DNA of 64,000 bases from positions 496,001-560,000 of the forward strand of contig JACKPB010000001.1 in assembly GCA_024233875.1 (NCBI GenBank). Reading direction: 5' to 3'. The notes under the pieces were generated by a model that searched no databases, was not told the origin of the DNA, and was given only the letters and a program-made list of their open reading frames with translations. The position numbers and the translations under genes are program-made. Origin of the DNA: Leptospiraceae bacterium (lineage in GTDB: Bacteria > Spirochaetota > Leptospiria > Leptospirales > Leptospiraceae). Shown piece by piece: positions 35,289-44,749 of the stretch (the stretch's first letter is position 1; each line of letters starts with the position of its first letter).

Positions 35289-36224
35289 ATGGAAAAAAAT
35301 GCTAAAATTTTTATCGCAGGAATCTACGGAATGGTGGGTTCCGCCATCCACAGATCACTCATCGAACAGGGCTATCAGAACATCATCGGTCATAGCTCGG
35401 AAGAGCTGAATCTCACCAGGCAACAGGATGTAGAGACGTTCTTTAAGACCCAAAAGCCTGACTATGTGTTTGTTTCTGCAGCCAAAGTCGGAGGAATCTA
35501 TGCCAATAATACCTATCCGGCAGAATTCATTTACAATAATCTTCAGATTCAAAACAATCTAATTCATAGTTCCTATGTCTATCGGGTAAAGAAGCTTCTT
35601 TTCCTCGGTTCTTCCTGTATCTATCCCAAACATTCCGAGCAGCCCATTCGTGAAGACTATTTATTGGATGGAAAACTGGAGCCAACCAATGAGGCGTATG
35701 CGATAGCCAAAATAGCCGGTGTGAAGATGTGCGAGTTTTACAACAAACAGTACCATACCAACTTCATCTCTGCTATGCCCACCAATCTCTATGGAATGGG
35801 TGACAATTACAATGCCATGAACGCTCATGTGATCCCGGCTCTCATCCGTCGGATTCATGAAGCCAAGATCAACAAACAATCCGAGGTGGTCATTTGGGGA
35901 ACAGGAAAGCCCAAACGGGAATTTCTTTTTGTAGATGATCTAGCGGATGCCTGTGTGTTTTTGATGAACGAATATCTTTCCAATGAAACAATCAATGTAG
36001 GAAGCGGAATTGAAGTCACCATAATGGAATTGGCAAATGCCATTAAAAAGACAGTGGGATTTAAAGGAGAAATGCAATTTGACACAACCAAACCCGATGG
36101 AACTCCCAGAAAGCTCCTTGACACCACACGACTTGCCAATCTCGGCTGGAAAGCCAAAACTTCTCTGGAATCAGGGCTGAAAGTTGCCTATCAGGATTTT
36201 TTAAAGGGGAATGTTCGTTTTTAG
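35289..36224 (+). CDS. fcl: GDP-L-fucose synthase
   Basis: 311 aa short-chain dehydrogenase-like epimerase/reductase that turns GDP-4-keto-6-deoxymannose into GDP-L-fucose using NADPH. Rossmann motif GIYGMVGSAI (11-20), SSCIYP (S109, C110), YAIAK (Y137, K141), NAHVIPALIRR and WGTGKPKREFLFVDDLA all match. No GDP-mannose dehydratase gene (gmd) is in the window, so the substrate must come from elsewhere. Provides sugar for LPS or surface glycans. Confidence 0.93.
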   Translation: MEKNAKIFIAGIYGMVGSAIHRSLIEQGYQNIIGHSSEELNLTRQQDVETFFKTQKPDYVFVSAAKVGGIYANNTYPAEFIYNNLQIQNNLIHSSYVYRVKKLLFLGSSCIYPKHSEQPIREDYLLDGKLEPTNEAYAIAKIAGVKMCEFYNKQYHTNFISAMPTNLYGMGDNYNAMNAHVIPALIRRIHEAKINKQSEVVIWGTGKPKREFLFVDDLADACVFLMNEYLSNETINVGSGIEVTIMELANAIKKTVGFKGEMQFDTTKPDGTPRKLLDTTRLANLGWKAKTSLESGLKVAYQDFLKGNVRF

Positions 36225-36402
36225 TTTCCATTCTAAGGGAAAAAACAAAAATGGAGTTGAAAAACCATTTACAGTTAGAAGTCTTAGTATCCGTTTGTAA
36301 AAAAAGATTTCATTTCTTACGGTATTTGTATTTCAGACTGAGTTTTTTCAGTCGATTAGCCGATTTATGATAATAGTATTTTCTTAAGCTGGAGTATTCT
36401 CA

Positions 36403-37488
36403 ATGGGTGAAGGTTCACTTTCTCAAGATGAAATTGATGCATTATTACAGGGTGCCGACGAAACGAGTTCTTATGAGCCGGAACCTGTCGGAGGTGGAGG
36501 AGGGGAAGAACTATCTCCTGTTGACAAGGATCTTATTGCCGATGTTCTAAGTTATGCTTTCAACCCAGCAGGAAGGACTTTAGAAACTCTTCTTAGCAAA
36601 CCGGTCAAATTTACCAGTCCCAGTGTAGAGTCTAAGTCCAGCTCAGATCTCTCCTCAGAGTTGGGGGCAGGAGCTGTGACTTTGATCCAAAACCTCTCCG
36701 GCTCTATGAATGGACGGGCCTGTCTCCTCATGTCCGCTGAAAATGCTTCCAAAGTAGTCAATGTACTTCTGGGAGGACTCTCCACAGGTGCTCTGGAAAA
36801 TGCTCAGCTCCAAACTCTCAAAGACGCTTTTGCTCCTATCTTAGGCACAGTCACCGTTCAGATGGGATTGAAATTGAATGCTAGCATCAATGGATCTCCA
36901 CTGGAAGTTTCTATGTCGAAGTCTGCCAGTGATCTCATCATACCCGAAGGAAAGACCCTGGTCAATACATCTCTGAACCTCAATATTGAAGGTGTCGGTG
37001 TATTGAAAGTTTACTACATCCTCTCAATGTCCACAGCTGAAGAACTCCTCAATGTATCCAAGAAAGGTGGAGACCAAAAAAATACTTCAAATGGGGGTGG
37101 AATGAATGTATCCATGCCCATGGGTGGCGGAATGGGGTTTGCCCAACAGCAAATGCAAATGCCTCAGGTAGACATCAAAGGTGTGGGCTTCCCCTCTCTT
37201 TCTACTGCCAGCCAGCCCACAGGCCAATCCAACCTCAACCTTCTTATGGATGTTCAGATGTCCGTCACTGTGGAGTTGGGGCGTACTAAGATGTACATAA
37301 AGGATATCCTTGGACTCGGTGAAGGTTCTATCATAGAGCTGGACAAACTTGCCGGTGAACCGGTAGATCTCCTGGTCAATGGAAAGCTCATTGCCAAGGG
37401 TGAGGTTGTGGTCATCGATGAAAACTTCGGGGTGAGGGTAACTGACATCGTCAGCCCAACCGATCGACTCAAGAGCGAAGGAAAATAA
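36403..37488 (+). CDS. fliN: Flagellar switch protein FliN/FliY-type
   Basis: 361 aa. N terminus GSLSQDEIDALLQG is the EIDALL motif shared by FliM/FliY. Residues about 40-215 are a FliY/CheC-like domain; the position of the CheC E..N motif reads LKDAFAPILGT, so phosphatase activity is doubtful. A Gly/Met/Gln-rich linker (230-260) precedes the C-terminal SpoA domain (LMDVQMSVTVELGRTKMYIKDILGLGEGSIIELDKLAGEPVDLLVNG) that binds the C-ring and export ATPase complex. First gene of the flagellar export operon; fliO follows with overlap. Confidence 0.92.
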   Translation: MGEGSLSQDEIDALLQGADETSSYEPEPVGGGGGEELSPVDKDLIADVLSYAFNPAGRTLETLLSKPVKFTSPSVESKSSSDLSSELGAGAVTLIQNLSGSMNGRACLLMSAENASKVVNVLLGGLSTGALENAQLQTLKDAFAPILGTVTVQMGLKLNASINGSPLEVSMSKSASDLIIPEGKTLVNTSLNLNIEGVGVLKVYYILSMSTAEELLNVSKKGGDQKNTSNGGGMNVSMPMGGGMGFAQQQMQMPQVDIKGVGFPSLSTASQPTGQSNLNLLMDVQMSVTVELGRTKMYIKDILGLGEGSIIELDKLAGEPVDLLVNGKLIAKGEVVVIDENFGVRVTDIVSPTDRLKSEGK

Positions 37489-38216
37489 TGCTCAGATTGG
37501 GGAAATTTTTTTTTGTATTCATTTTGATTTTCTTTTCCCCATTGCTTCCTCAGGAAGAAGACCTCAATAACGCCCTCCAAAAAGAATTGGGCATTGAAGA
37601 AAAGCAAACCAAACCTCCCGAACCCACCAAAGTCCCTGAAAAAGTACCTGAAGAAGTGAATCCGGTTCAGGAGAGATTTCGGGAGCAGTCGGAACCCGAA
37701 AGCTTATTGTGGATATTGGTCAAGATTTCCATTGTTCTGGTCATTTTGGTCGGTGTGTTTTACTATCTCGTTCGATTTTTTTCCGTTACTAGAAATGCCC
37801 GGTTTCCGGTAAAAGGTGTCATGAGAGTTCTCTCCACCCTACCGATCGGCCCCGGAAAGGAGCTTCAAATTGTAGATCTTTCTGGTGAGCTTCTATTGAT
37901 AGGTGTCTCGGAGAATTCTATAAATTTGATCAAAGAGATAGAATCTCCTGACCTGAAACAAAAAGTATATATGATGAGGGATGTTACAGAACCCGAAGAA
38001 GAAAATTTTGTAGAGCAACTCTTGAAAAATTTAAAGACCACACCTTTTGAAAAAAAATCCGGATCTGTGGTTGTAGAGGAACGTGATACGGATGATGTGG
38101 TTGAAGAGTTGAAATTGCGTCAACTCGATCGTTTGGAAAAATTGAAAGAAGAGAGAAAGTCTCTCTCAAAAAAAGATCTTGACAATCCAAAAGAAAACGA
38201 AAGTTTTCTAGGATAG
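37488..38216 (+). CDS. fliO: Flagellar export accessory protein FliO
   Basis: 242 aa. Signal-like N terminus, Pro/Glu-rich linker (PPEPTKVPEKVPEEV), one membrane helix (LLWILVKISIVLVILVGVFYYLVRF) and the cytoplasmic FliO domain (MRVLSTLPIGPGKELQIVDLSGELLLIGVSENSINLI). Charged, coiled C-terminal tail. FliO assists assembly of the FliP/FliQ/FliR export gate. Overlaps fliN by 1 bp. Confidence 0.88.
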   Translation: MLRLGKFFFVFILIFFSPLLPQEEDLNNALQKELGIEEKQTKPPEPTKVPEKVPEEVNPVQERFREQSEPESLLWILVKISIVLVILVGVFYYLVRFFSVTRNARFPVKGVMRVLSTLPIGPGKELQIVDLSGELLLIGVSENSINLIKEIESPDLKQKVYMMRDVTEPEEENFVEQLLKNLKTTPFEKKSGSVVVEERDTDDVVEELKLRQLDRLEKLKEERKSLSKKDLDNPKENESFLG

Positions 38217-38247
38217 ATGAGACATAATTAAATTATTTCGGATATTT

Positions 38248-39105
38248 ATGAAACCTGGCAATTCTCCCACCTCTAGACACTTCACATTTAGGCTCTCTAT
38301 TCTCCTCCACGAATTTTGGGGAGCAGTCAGGAGAAAAAGGAAACCTATTTTCTTGATTGTTCTGGGACTATTTGCCTTATTTTTCAGTGTGGAGATCTTT
38401 GCTCAGGATACACCCAGGATTCCGATCCCCAATTTGAATTTCAATATTCGGGAAGCCAGAAACCCCCGAGAAACTTCTCTCTCTCTGATGATTTTGTTTC
38501 TCGTTACCATCCTTTCTCTGGCTCCGGCGATTGTCATGTCGATGACTTCCTTCACAAAAATCGTGATTGTAATGGACTTTGTGAGAAGAGCTCTTGCGAT
38601 TCAAAACCTTCCACCCAATCAGGTCATGATGGGACTGGCATTGTTCATGACTTTTTTTATCATGGCGCCCACTTTGAAAACTGTGAATGAGACTGCTTTC
38701 ACTCCTTATGTAGATGGGAATATCGATACCAATGAATTTTTTGATAAGTCAATGATTCCCATACGCCAATTTATGATCAGACAGATCGGAAAATCGGGAA
38801 CCAAGGATGTTGCCTTATTTCTCAAACTGGGTAAGATTCAAAATGTAAAGACTTACGATGACGTCCCCTCTTATGTAATCATCCCTGCTTTTATGCTTTC
38901 AGAATTAAAAAAAGCATTTATCATTGGAATTTATTTGTTTATTCCATTCATCATTATTGATATCGTAGTAGCATCTACTCTTTTATCCATGGGTTTAATG
39001 ATGTTGCCACCGATTATGATCAGTCTTCCGTTCAAGGTGATTCTTTTTGTTCTTGTCGATGGCTGGAATCTTTTGGTCTTTGAACTAGTCAGGAGCTACA
39101 GATGA
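38248..39105 (+). CDS. fliP: Flagellar export gate protein FliP
   Basis: 285 aa. N-terminal extension plus signal sequence, then FliP core: LAPAIVMSMTSFTKIVIVMDFVRRALAIQNLPPNQVMMGLALFMTFFIMAP and the C-terminal PAFMLSELKKAFIIGIYLFIPFIIIDIVVAS...MLPPIMISLPFKVILFVLVDGW. Inner-membrane pore subunit. Confidence 0.96.
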   Translation: MKPGNSPTSRHFTFRLSILLHEFWGAVRRKRKPIFLIVLGLFALFFSVEIFAQDTPRIPIPNLNFNIREARNPRETSLSLMILFLVTILSLAPAIVMSMTSFTKIVIVMDFVRRALAIQNLPPNQVMMGLALFMTFFIMAPTLKTVNETAFTPYVDGNIDTNEFFDKSMIPIRQFMIRQIGKSGTKDVALFLKLGKIQNVKTYDDVPSYVIIPAFMLSELKKAFIIGIYLFIPFIIIDIVVASTLLSMGLMMLPPIMISLPFKVILFVLVDGWNLLVFELVRSYR

Positions 39106-39365
39106 CAGAATTAGATGTGATAACCTTACTTCGTGAGTCCATCTTCATCACTTTAAAAGTTGCCTCACCTATCCTGATCACAGCTCTTTTGGTAGGCTTG
39201 GTCATAGGGATTCTTCAGACCACAACATCCATTCAGGAACAAACCATTGCTTTTGTTCCCAAGCTGGTTGCAATTTTTATCGTCATCATCATTTTCGCAT
39301 CTTGGATCATTCGTATTATGACCGACTATACGAGGAATATTTTTTTCATGATTGAGAAGATCTAG
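39102..39365 (+). CDS. fliQ: Flagellar export gate protein FliQ
   Basis: 87 aa, two membrane helices with GLVIGILQTTTSIQEQTIAFVPKL between them, the FliQ signature. ATGA overlap with fliP. Confidence 0.95.
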   Translation: MTELDVITLLRESIFITLKVASPILITALLVGLVIGILQTTTSIQEQTIAFVPKLVAIFIVIIIFASWIIRIMTDYTRNIFFMIEKI

Positions 39366-39373
39366 GATAGGGA

Positions 39374-40159
39374 ATGCTGGAATACTTTGTTTATAATTTT
39401 CAAACGTTTCTAATGATCTTTGCCAGAACCCTGGCTCTTTTCACTGTTGCTCCTGTCTTCGGATCGGATGCGGTGAGCTATCCCTATCGGATTATGCTTT
39501 CCTTTATGCTGTCTCTGATTTTATTTCCTGTTACCTCAGGTTTCATGATGGAAGTGCCTCCCGGAATGGGAGAATTCGGATTGATCATTTTTTCGGAAGT
39601 ACTGATCGGTTTGTTGATTGGATTCATCATCAGCATTATCTTTGCGGGATTTCTTATGGCGGGTGAATACTTCAGTGTTCAAATGGGATTCAGCTATACT
39701 GAGGTTTTGGATCCCGTGAGCCAGATTTCCCTTCCGGTCATGAGTCAGTTGAAAAACCTCATGGGATTGATGCTCTTTCTAGTTACCGGAGCGTATCGGG
39801 TGATGATCGAGAGTCTTGCTCTCTCTTTCCAGAAGATTCAGATTCTTACCTTCACACCCGATGTGAATCGATCGATCATGCATGTCTTTGAGGCTTCGAT
39901 CGGAGCCATGTTTGTTGTCGCTTTTAAAATTTCTCTTCCCGTTCTGGGGATTCTCATTCTTGTCAGTATTTCCGAAGCTCTGATGGGAAAAGCGGCTCCT
40001 CAGATGAATATTTTGCAACTGAGCTTTCCTGCGAAAATTGTAGTCGGCTTGATTGTAATGATCATTGTGATTCCTTTCATTGAGCAACAGATGGTGGATA
40101 GTTTTGAAATTTCGTTTGATCGAATTCAGAGGTTGATGAGAGTATGGCCGACGAAATAA
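39374..40159 (+). CDS. fliR: Flagellar export gate protein FliR
   Basis: 261 aa polytopic protein. FARTLALFTVAPVFGSDAVSYPYRIMLSFMLSLILFPV, SEVLIGLLIGFIISIIFAGFLMAGEYFSVQMGFSY and KAAPQMNILQLSFPAKIVVGLIVM are typical. Completes the FliPQR gate; overlaps flhB by 16 bp. Confidence 0.95.
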   Translation: MLEYFVYNFQTFLMIFARTLALFTVAPVFGSDAVSYPYRIMLSFMLSLILFPVTSGFMMEVPPGMGEFGLIIFSEVLIGLLIGFIISIIFAGFLMAGEYFSVQMGFSYTEVLDPVSQISLPVMSQLKNLMGLMLFLVTGAYRVMIESLALSFQKIQILTFTPDVNRSIMHVFEASIGAMFVVAFKISLPVLGILILVSISEALMGKAAPQMNILQLSFPAKIVVGLIVMIIVIPFIEQQMVDSFEISFDRIQRLMRVWPTK

Positions 40160-41256
40160 TCGAACTCTTCCCCGATCGAATTCATCTCCAACTCTTTGCC
40201 GCCGAGGATGAAGGTAGAACAGAAGAGGGAAGTGAGAGACGTAGAAAAGAGGAGAGGGACAAGGGAAATGTTCCTAAGTCTCAGGAACTGCCAGCGGCAT
40301 TGATTCTGCTAACATCTATGGCTACAGTGTATCTTTTAGGTGGATACCTCTTTGAGAGATCATTTTACATTTTTAGAAAGTACTTTGAGAATGTTCACAA
40401 TTACAATTCCTTTGCCGATGAAGACCTGAGAGTTCTTTTCCGTGCTTCAGCGTCCGATATCATGGGACTCCTTTTTCCGGTCCTGGGGATTTCTTTCCTT
40501 ATGGCCATAGTAGGTAATCTGGTTCAGGTTGGGTTCATCTATACTCCCAAAGCCCTCACACCCAATTTTACCAAAATCATTCCGAACTTCAAAAAAGTCC
40601 TCCCCACGCGTCAGGTTTTGTTCAATCTGGCTAAATCTCTGGCAAAGGTAGCTCTGGTGGGATGGGTCAGTTACATTATCATTTCCATGGACTTTCTACC
40701 CATGCTTCTTCTGGGAAATATGGGGTTGAAAGCCGCGATTCATTTACTCGCCAAAACAGCCTTAAAAATTTTTATAGTCATTGGAGTTTTGTTTTTTGCC
40801 ATAAGCATTCTGGATTACTTCTATCAAAAGTATGAATTTGAAGAATCGATAAAAATGACTCCTTCCGAATCAAAGCAGGAAATGAAGGAGACGGAAGGGG
40901 ACAAGACTTTCCTCAATCGTAGAAGGCAGATGGTGAGAGAATTTCTCAGAAAGGGTATGCTTCAGAGGATACCCAAAGCAGATGTGGTGGTCGTCAATCC
41001 GACTCATTTCTCGGTAGCACTTGCGTATGATCCAAAGATCCACAATGCTCCGGTAGTCTCTGCTAAGGGAATGGACGAATTGGCACTGCTAATGAGACGC
41101 TTGGCAAAAAAACACAATGTTCCGATCATTGAAGATAGGATTGTCGCCAGAATGTTGTACGATGAAGTGGAAGTAGATGCGGAAATTCCTTCCAGATTTT
41201 TCAAAGCAGTATCACTGATCATTTCCAGATTGGATAAGTATAGGAGAGTTGCATAA
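40144..41256 (+). CDS. flhB: Flagellar export switch protein FlhB
   Basis: 370 aa. N-terminal EGSERRRKEERDKGNVPKSQE, four membrane helices, and the cytoplasmic autocleavage site NPTHFSVALAYD near residue 284 that switches export from hook to filament substrates. C-terminal VPIIEDRIVARMLYDEVEVDAEIP is typical. Confidence 0.96.
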   Translation: MADEIIELFPDRIHLQLFAAEDEGRTEEGSERRRKEERDKGNVPKSQELPAALILLTSMATVYLLGGYLFERSFYIFRKYFENVHNYNSFADEDLRVLFRASASDIMGLLFPVLGISFLMAIVGNLVQVGFIYTPKALTPNFTKIIPNFKKVLPTRQVLFNLAKSLAKVALVGWVSYIIISMDFLPMLLLGNMGLKAAIHLLAKTALKIFIVIGVLFFAISILDYFYQKYEFEESIKMTPSESKQEMKETEGDKTFLNRRRQMVREFLRKGMLQRIPKADVVVVNPTHFSVALAYDPKIHNAPVVSAKGMDELALLMRRLAKKHNVPIIEDRIVARMLYDEVEVDAEIPSRFFKAVSLIISRLDKYRRVA

Positions 41257-41258
41257 GA

Positions 41259-43370
41259 ATGGACCAGCAAAAATGGTACAATCAATCCGATGTAGTTTTG
41301 GGAGTAGGGGTCATTGCTATTCTGGCAATGTTGATTGTCCCGCTTCCCGGGTTTGTATTGGATTTATTGATTGTTGTGAGTTTGACATCGGGATTGATCA
41401 TTCTCCTAACCTCTCTATCCGTTAGGGAACCTTCTGATTTCACAATCTTCCCAAATTTACTATTGATCACGACTCTCTTTCGTTTGGCACTAAACGTCTC
41501 TACCACCCGTCAGATTTTAGCAAAGGGATCTTCCTTCAATAGTCACATCATCGAAGCCTTCGGAACCTTTGTGGTCGGTGGTGGCTCCGGAATGGGAAAG
41601 TTTGTCATCGGTTTCATTATCTTTCTCATTTTAGTGATTGTTCAGATGGTTGTGATCACCAAGGGGGCTACGAGGATTGCTGAGGTCGCCGCCCGATTTA
41701 CTCTCGATGCACTCCCCGGTAAACAGATGGGGATTGATACCGAGCTTTCGAGTGGAAACATTACAGAAGAAGAAGCCGGAAAGAGAAAAAAGAAAGTTCA
41801 GAGAGAAGTGGATTTTTACGGAGCTATGGATGGAGCGAGTAAGTTCGTCCAGGGGGATGTGCGGGCGGGACTCATCATCACCGCCATCAATCTCCTCGGA
41901 GGTATCATCATCGGAATGGCCCTTCGGGGGGAGTCCTTCGCTTTTGCCATCGAAACCTACGGAAAGTTTACCATCGGGGATGGTTTGGTTTCTCAGATTC
42001 CTGGTCTTTTGACAACCACCGCCACAGGTATGATCGTCACGAGAGCCGGTTCTGAAAAAGACTTAGCTGAAGAGTTCAAGTCCCAACTCTTCAACAATCC
42101 GAGAACCCTGTATGTAGTGGCCGCGAGTTTGGCGTTTGCCGCACTCATTCCCGGTCTACCCTTCTTCTCACTTTTGTTCTTTGCCTTCGGACTGGCTTAC
42201 ATTGCCTATTCAATCGAACAAAATGTAAAAGAAACCATAGCTTCTATAGAGCAGAAGGATATGGAATCCAAAACAGAAAAGAAACCCGACTACTACAAAG
42301 AGCTCAGGACGGATCCGATTGAAGTCGAACTCGGTTTGAATTTGGTCCCCTTAGTGGATTCCAGTCAGGGCGGGGTCCTGCTCGATCAGATTTCTAACCT
42401 CAGAAAACGTTTTGCTGTAGATACCGGGCTTGTGATTCCATCTGTACGAATTTTAGATAACCTGGAACTCGACCCGGACTCCTATGCCATTAAGATTTTA
42501 GGTGTGGTCATCGGTGAGAGCAAGGTTCGCGCCGACCGTCTCATGGCTCTGGACAATGCAGAAAAAGTATCCGATCCTATTCCGGGTGAAGATTTCAAGG
42601 AGCCGACCTTTGGATACAAAGCCAAATGGATTGATCCGGTTGATAAGATAGAAGCCGAAAATAGAGGGTATACGGTAGTCGATCCTTCTACAGTTATCGT
42701 GACCCACCTAAAAGAATTGATCGCTAATAATGCCGCTTCTCTCCTGGGAAGAGAGGAGGTTAAAAGTCTTCTCGATCACCTCAAGGGAACACATCCTACT
42801 CTTGTTTCTGAAATTGAATCCCAAAATGTTGGGTATGGATTGATCCAACAGGTTTTGCAAAATCTTCTCCGTGAAGGTCTAGGTATCAAGAATCTACCTA
42901 GTATCATTGAAGCCATTGCAAACAATGTTTCTTTGGATAAGGACCCCTACTTTCTTTCTGAGGCGGTGAGACAGGCGATTTCGCGTCAAATTGTCAATGA
43001 TTATCTGAGTACAGATGGCAAACTCCATGTCATAACTCTGGATCCGAAGGTCTCAGATCGCTTGAACAAGGGAGTGGTCAAGGATCATATGGAAGGCTCC
43101 TTGATTTCCATTCCACCGGATTATTACAATCGATTGATAGAAAGTGTTGCCAGAGAATACAATTCTTTTCATAGTGAAGGAAAGTTTCCTATTTATGTAG
43201 TTTCCCGTGGGCTTAGATTGGCATTTTCTTATATGCTTGCCAAAGAATTTCCTCCGAGGAATTTTGCTGTACTGGCTATTGAAGAGATTCAATCTTCTGC
43301 CAAGACTGTTATGGATTCGGTGATTTCGTTTCAGACGGAACCGGCAAAACCCACCCGGAGTTATGAATAA
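41259..43370 (+). CDS. flhA: Flagellar export protein FlhA
   Basis: 703 aa, full family length. About eight membrane helices (residues 1-320) with the FHIPEP-type region PSDFTIFPNLLLITTLFRLALNVSTTRQIL and RFTLDALPGKQMGIDTELSSG, then the large cytoplasmic domain with DPYFLSEAVRQAISRQIV. Forms the nonameric docking ring of the export apparatus. Starts 2 bp after flhB. Confidence 0.97.
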   Translation: MDQQKWYNQSDVVLGVGVIAILAMLIVPLPGFVLDLLIVVSLTSGLIILLTSLSVREPSDFTIFPNLLLITTLFRLALNVSTTRQILAKGSSFNSHIIEAFGTFVVGGGSGMGKFVIGFIIFLILVIVQMVVITKGATRIAEVAARFTLDALPGKQMGIDTELSSGNITEEEAGKRKKKVQREVDFYGAMDGASKFVQGDVRAGLIITAINLLGGIIIGMALRGESFAFAIETYGKFTIGDGLVSQIPGLLTTTATGMIVTRAGSEKDLAEEFKSQLFNNPRTLYVVAASLAFAALIPGLPFFSLLFFAFGLAYIAYSIEQNVKETIASIEQKDMESKTEKKPDYYKELRTDPIEVELGLNLVPLVDSSQGGVLLDQISNLRKRFAVDTGLVIPSVRILDNLELDPDSYAIKILGVVIGESKVRADRLMALDNAEKVSDPIPGEDFKEPTFGYKAKWIDPVDKIEAENRGYTVVDPSTVIVTHLKELIANNAASLLGREEVKSLLDHLKGTHPTLVSEIESQNVGYGLIQQVLQNLLREGLGIKNLPSIIEAIANNVSLDKDPYFLSEAVRQAISRQIVNDYLSTDGKLHVITLDPKVSDRLNKGVVKDHMEGSLISIPPDYYNRLIESVAREYNSFHSEGKFPIYVVSRGLRLAFSYMLAKEFPPRNFAVLAIEEIQSSAKTVMDSVISFQTEPAKPTRSYE

Positions 43371-43417
43371 GGATAGGATGATTCTTTTCAAGTGGATTTA
43401 AGAATTAGAGGTGCAGA

Positions 43418-44737
43418 ATGGACTTTGTAAAGATCAGAGGAAAAGATATTCAGGATTGTTTCATGCAAATGAAGATGAAATATGGTCCGGAAGCACATGT
43501 TTATGAACAACGAATCGTAACAGAAGGTGGTGTTTTTGGAACCAAGTTTTTATCAAAAAAATTTGTAGAAATAGAAATCGGGATTCCTGAACAGCAGACT
43601 TCCAAAGATAGAGTAGAAAGAAAATTGCAGGACCTCAAAGAACTTCTCAGGCAGAAGTCAGACGATGAGGGAAGGGCTAAGAAAAGCCTGAATGACCTCA
43701 AGCCCTTACTGAACCGTGAAAGAGATAGAGATAAGGACAAAAAGAAGGTAGAAGAGCCTCCTCCTGAAGTCTTTGAAGAAGATTCTGAAGTTGAAATCAT
43801 TGAAAATCATTCACCGGAACTGGGGATCTCCCTAAAAGATGAAATCAAAAAAGACTATCCACGTCCCCTTCCGAGGACAGAAGCCAGTTACGATTCTGTA
43901 TATTTAAAAAGACTGAGAGATCGCCTGATAAAAGAAGGGATGACCGCTGAATATGTAGAAGAGATTATTTCCAAAGCAGAAAAACATCTCTCCTATATTG
44001 ATCGGGCGAAGAGCTCAATGGTTTATGATAAGGTGGGCGAAATCCTTGAGGAAAGAATCAGCGTCGATTCAGATCTTTTTTCGGGAACCGGACGGGGAAA
44101 GCGAAAGGTCATTTTTCTCATCGGTCCCACAGGTAGCGGAAAAACTACAACAATAGCAAAACTTGCTGCCAAGTACTTCCTCCATATGGGGCGAATCGTC
44201 TCTCTGTACACTACCGACAACTATCGAATCGCCGCTATCGAGCAGTTGAAGAGATATGCAGATACAATGGACATCCCCTTTTATCCCGTCAAAGAAGAAA
44301 AGAAATTTAGAGAGGCACTTCAAAGGGATGGTTCCGAATTGATCCTGATCGATACAGCCGGATACAACCATAAGAATCCTGATTTTCTTGAAAAGATGCA
44401 ATCCTATCATGAGGTCTTCACTGAAAAGGAACAGGTAGAGAACATTTTGGTTCTCCCTTCCACCTTTTCCTATAACAATATGAAGACAGTGATGGAAACC
44501 TATGAACCCCTTGGATACAAACGGGTGATTCTTTCCAAGATAGATGAAACCGACTATCTCTCTACCCCCCTCGAATTAATCGACACTCACAATAAAACGC
44601 TTGCATATATTAGCATTGGGCAGGAAGTTCCTTTTGATATCATTCCCGGATCGAAAAAGATTTTTGCCGATTTAATTCTTCATCCGGAAAAGCTAAAAGA
44701 AATCAAAGGAGAGACATTTTCGGTACTTCAAAGCTGA
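43418..44737 (+). CDS. flhF: Flagellar SRP-type GTPase FlhF
   Basis: 439 aa. N-terminal domain, acidic/Pro linker (about 75-140), N domain (LRDRLIKEGMTAEYVEEIISKAE) and G domain with GPTGSGKTTTIAKLAAKYF near residue 235, TTDNYRIAAIEQLKRYAD and LILIDTAGYNHKNP. Sets the position of polar flagella, here probably the subpolar periplasmic flagella. Partner FlhG is encoded next. Confidence 0.95.
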   Translation: MDFVKIRGKDIQDCFMQMKMKYGPEAHVYEQRIVTEGGVFGTKFLSKKFVEIEIGIPEQQTSKDRVERKLQDLKELLRQKSDDEGRAKKSLNDLKPLLNRERDRDKDKKKVEEPPPEVFEEDSEVEIIENHSPELGISLKDEIKKDYPRPLPRTEASYDSVYLKRLRDRLIKEGMTAEYVEEIISKAEKHLSYIDRAKSSMVYDKVGEILEERISVDSDLFSGTGRGKRKVIFLIGPTGSGKTTTIAKLAAKYFLHMGRIVSLYTTDNYRIAAIEQLKRYADTMDIPFYPVKEEKKFREALQRDGSELILIDTAGYNHKNPDFLEKMQSYHEVFTEKEQVENILVLPSTFSYNNMKTVMETYEPLGYKRVILSKIDETDYLSTPLELIDTHNKTLAYISIGQEVPFDIIPGSKKIFADLILHPEKLKEIKGETFSVLQS

Positions 44738-44749
44738 AAATGGTGGATT

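Noticed and set aside
36300..36402. Sigma-28 promoter (GCCGAT at about 36359) before fliN
   Set aside because: No TAAA-like -35 box at about 15 bp; a small GACTGA/TCAGTC hairpin occupies that place.
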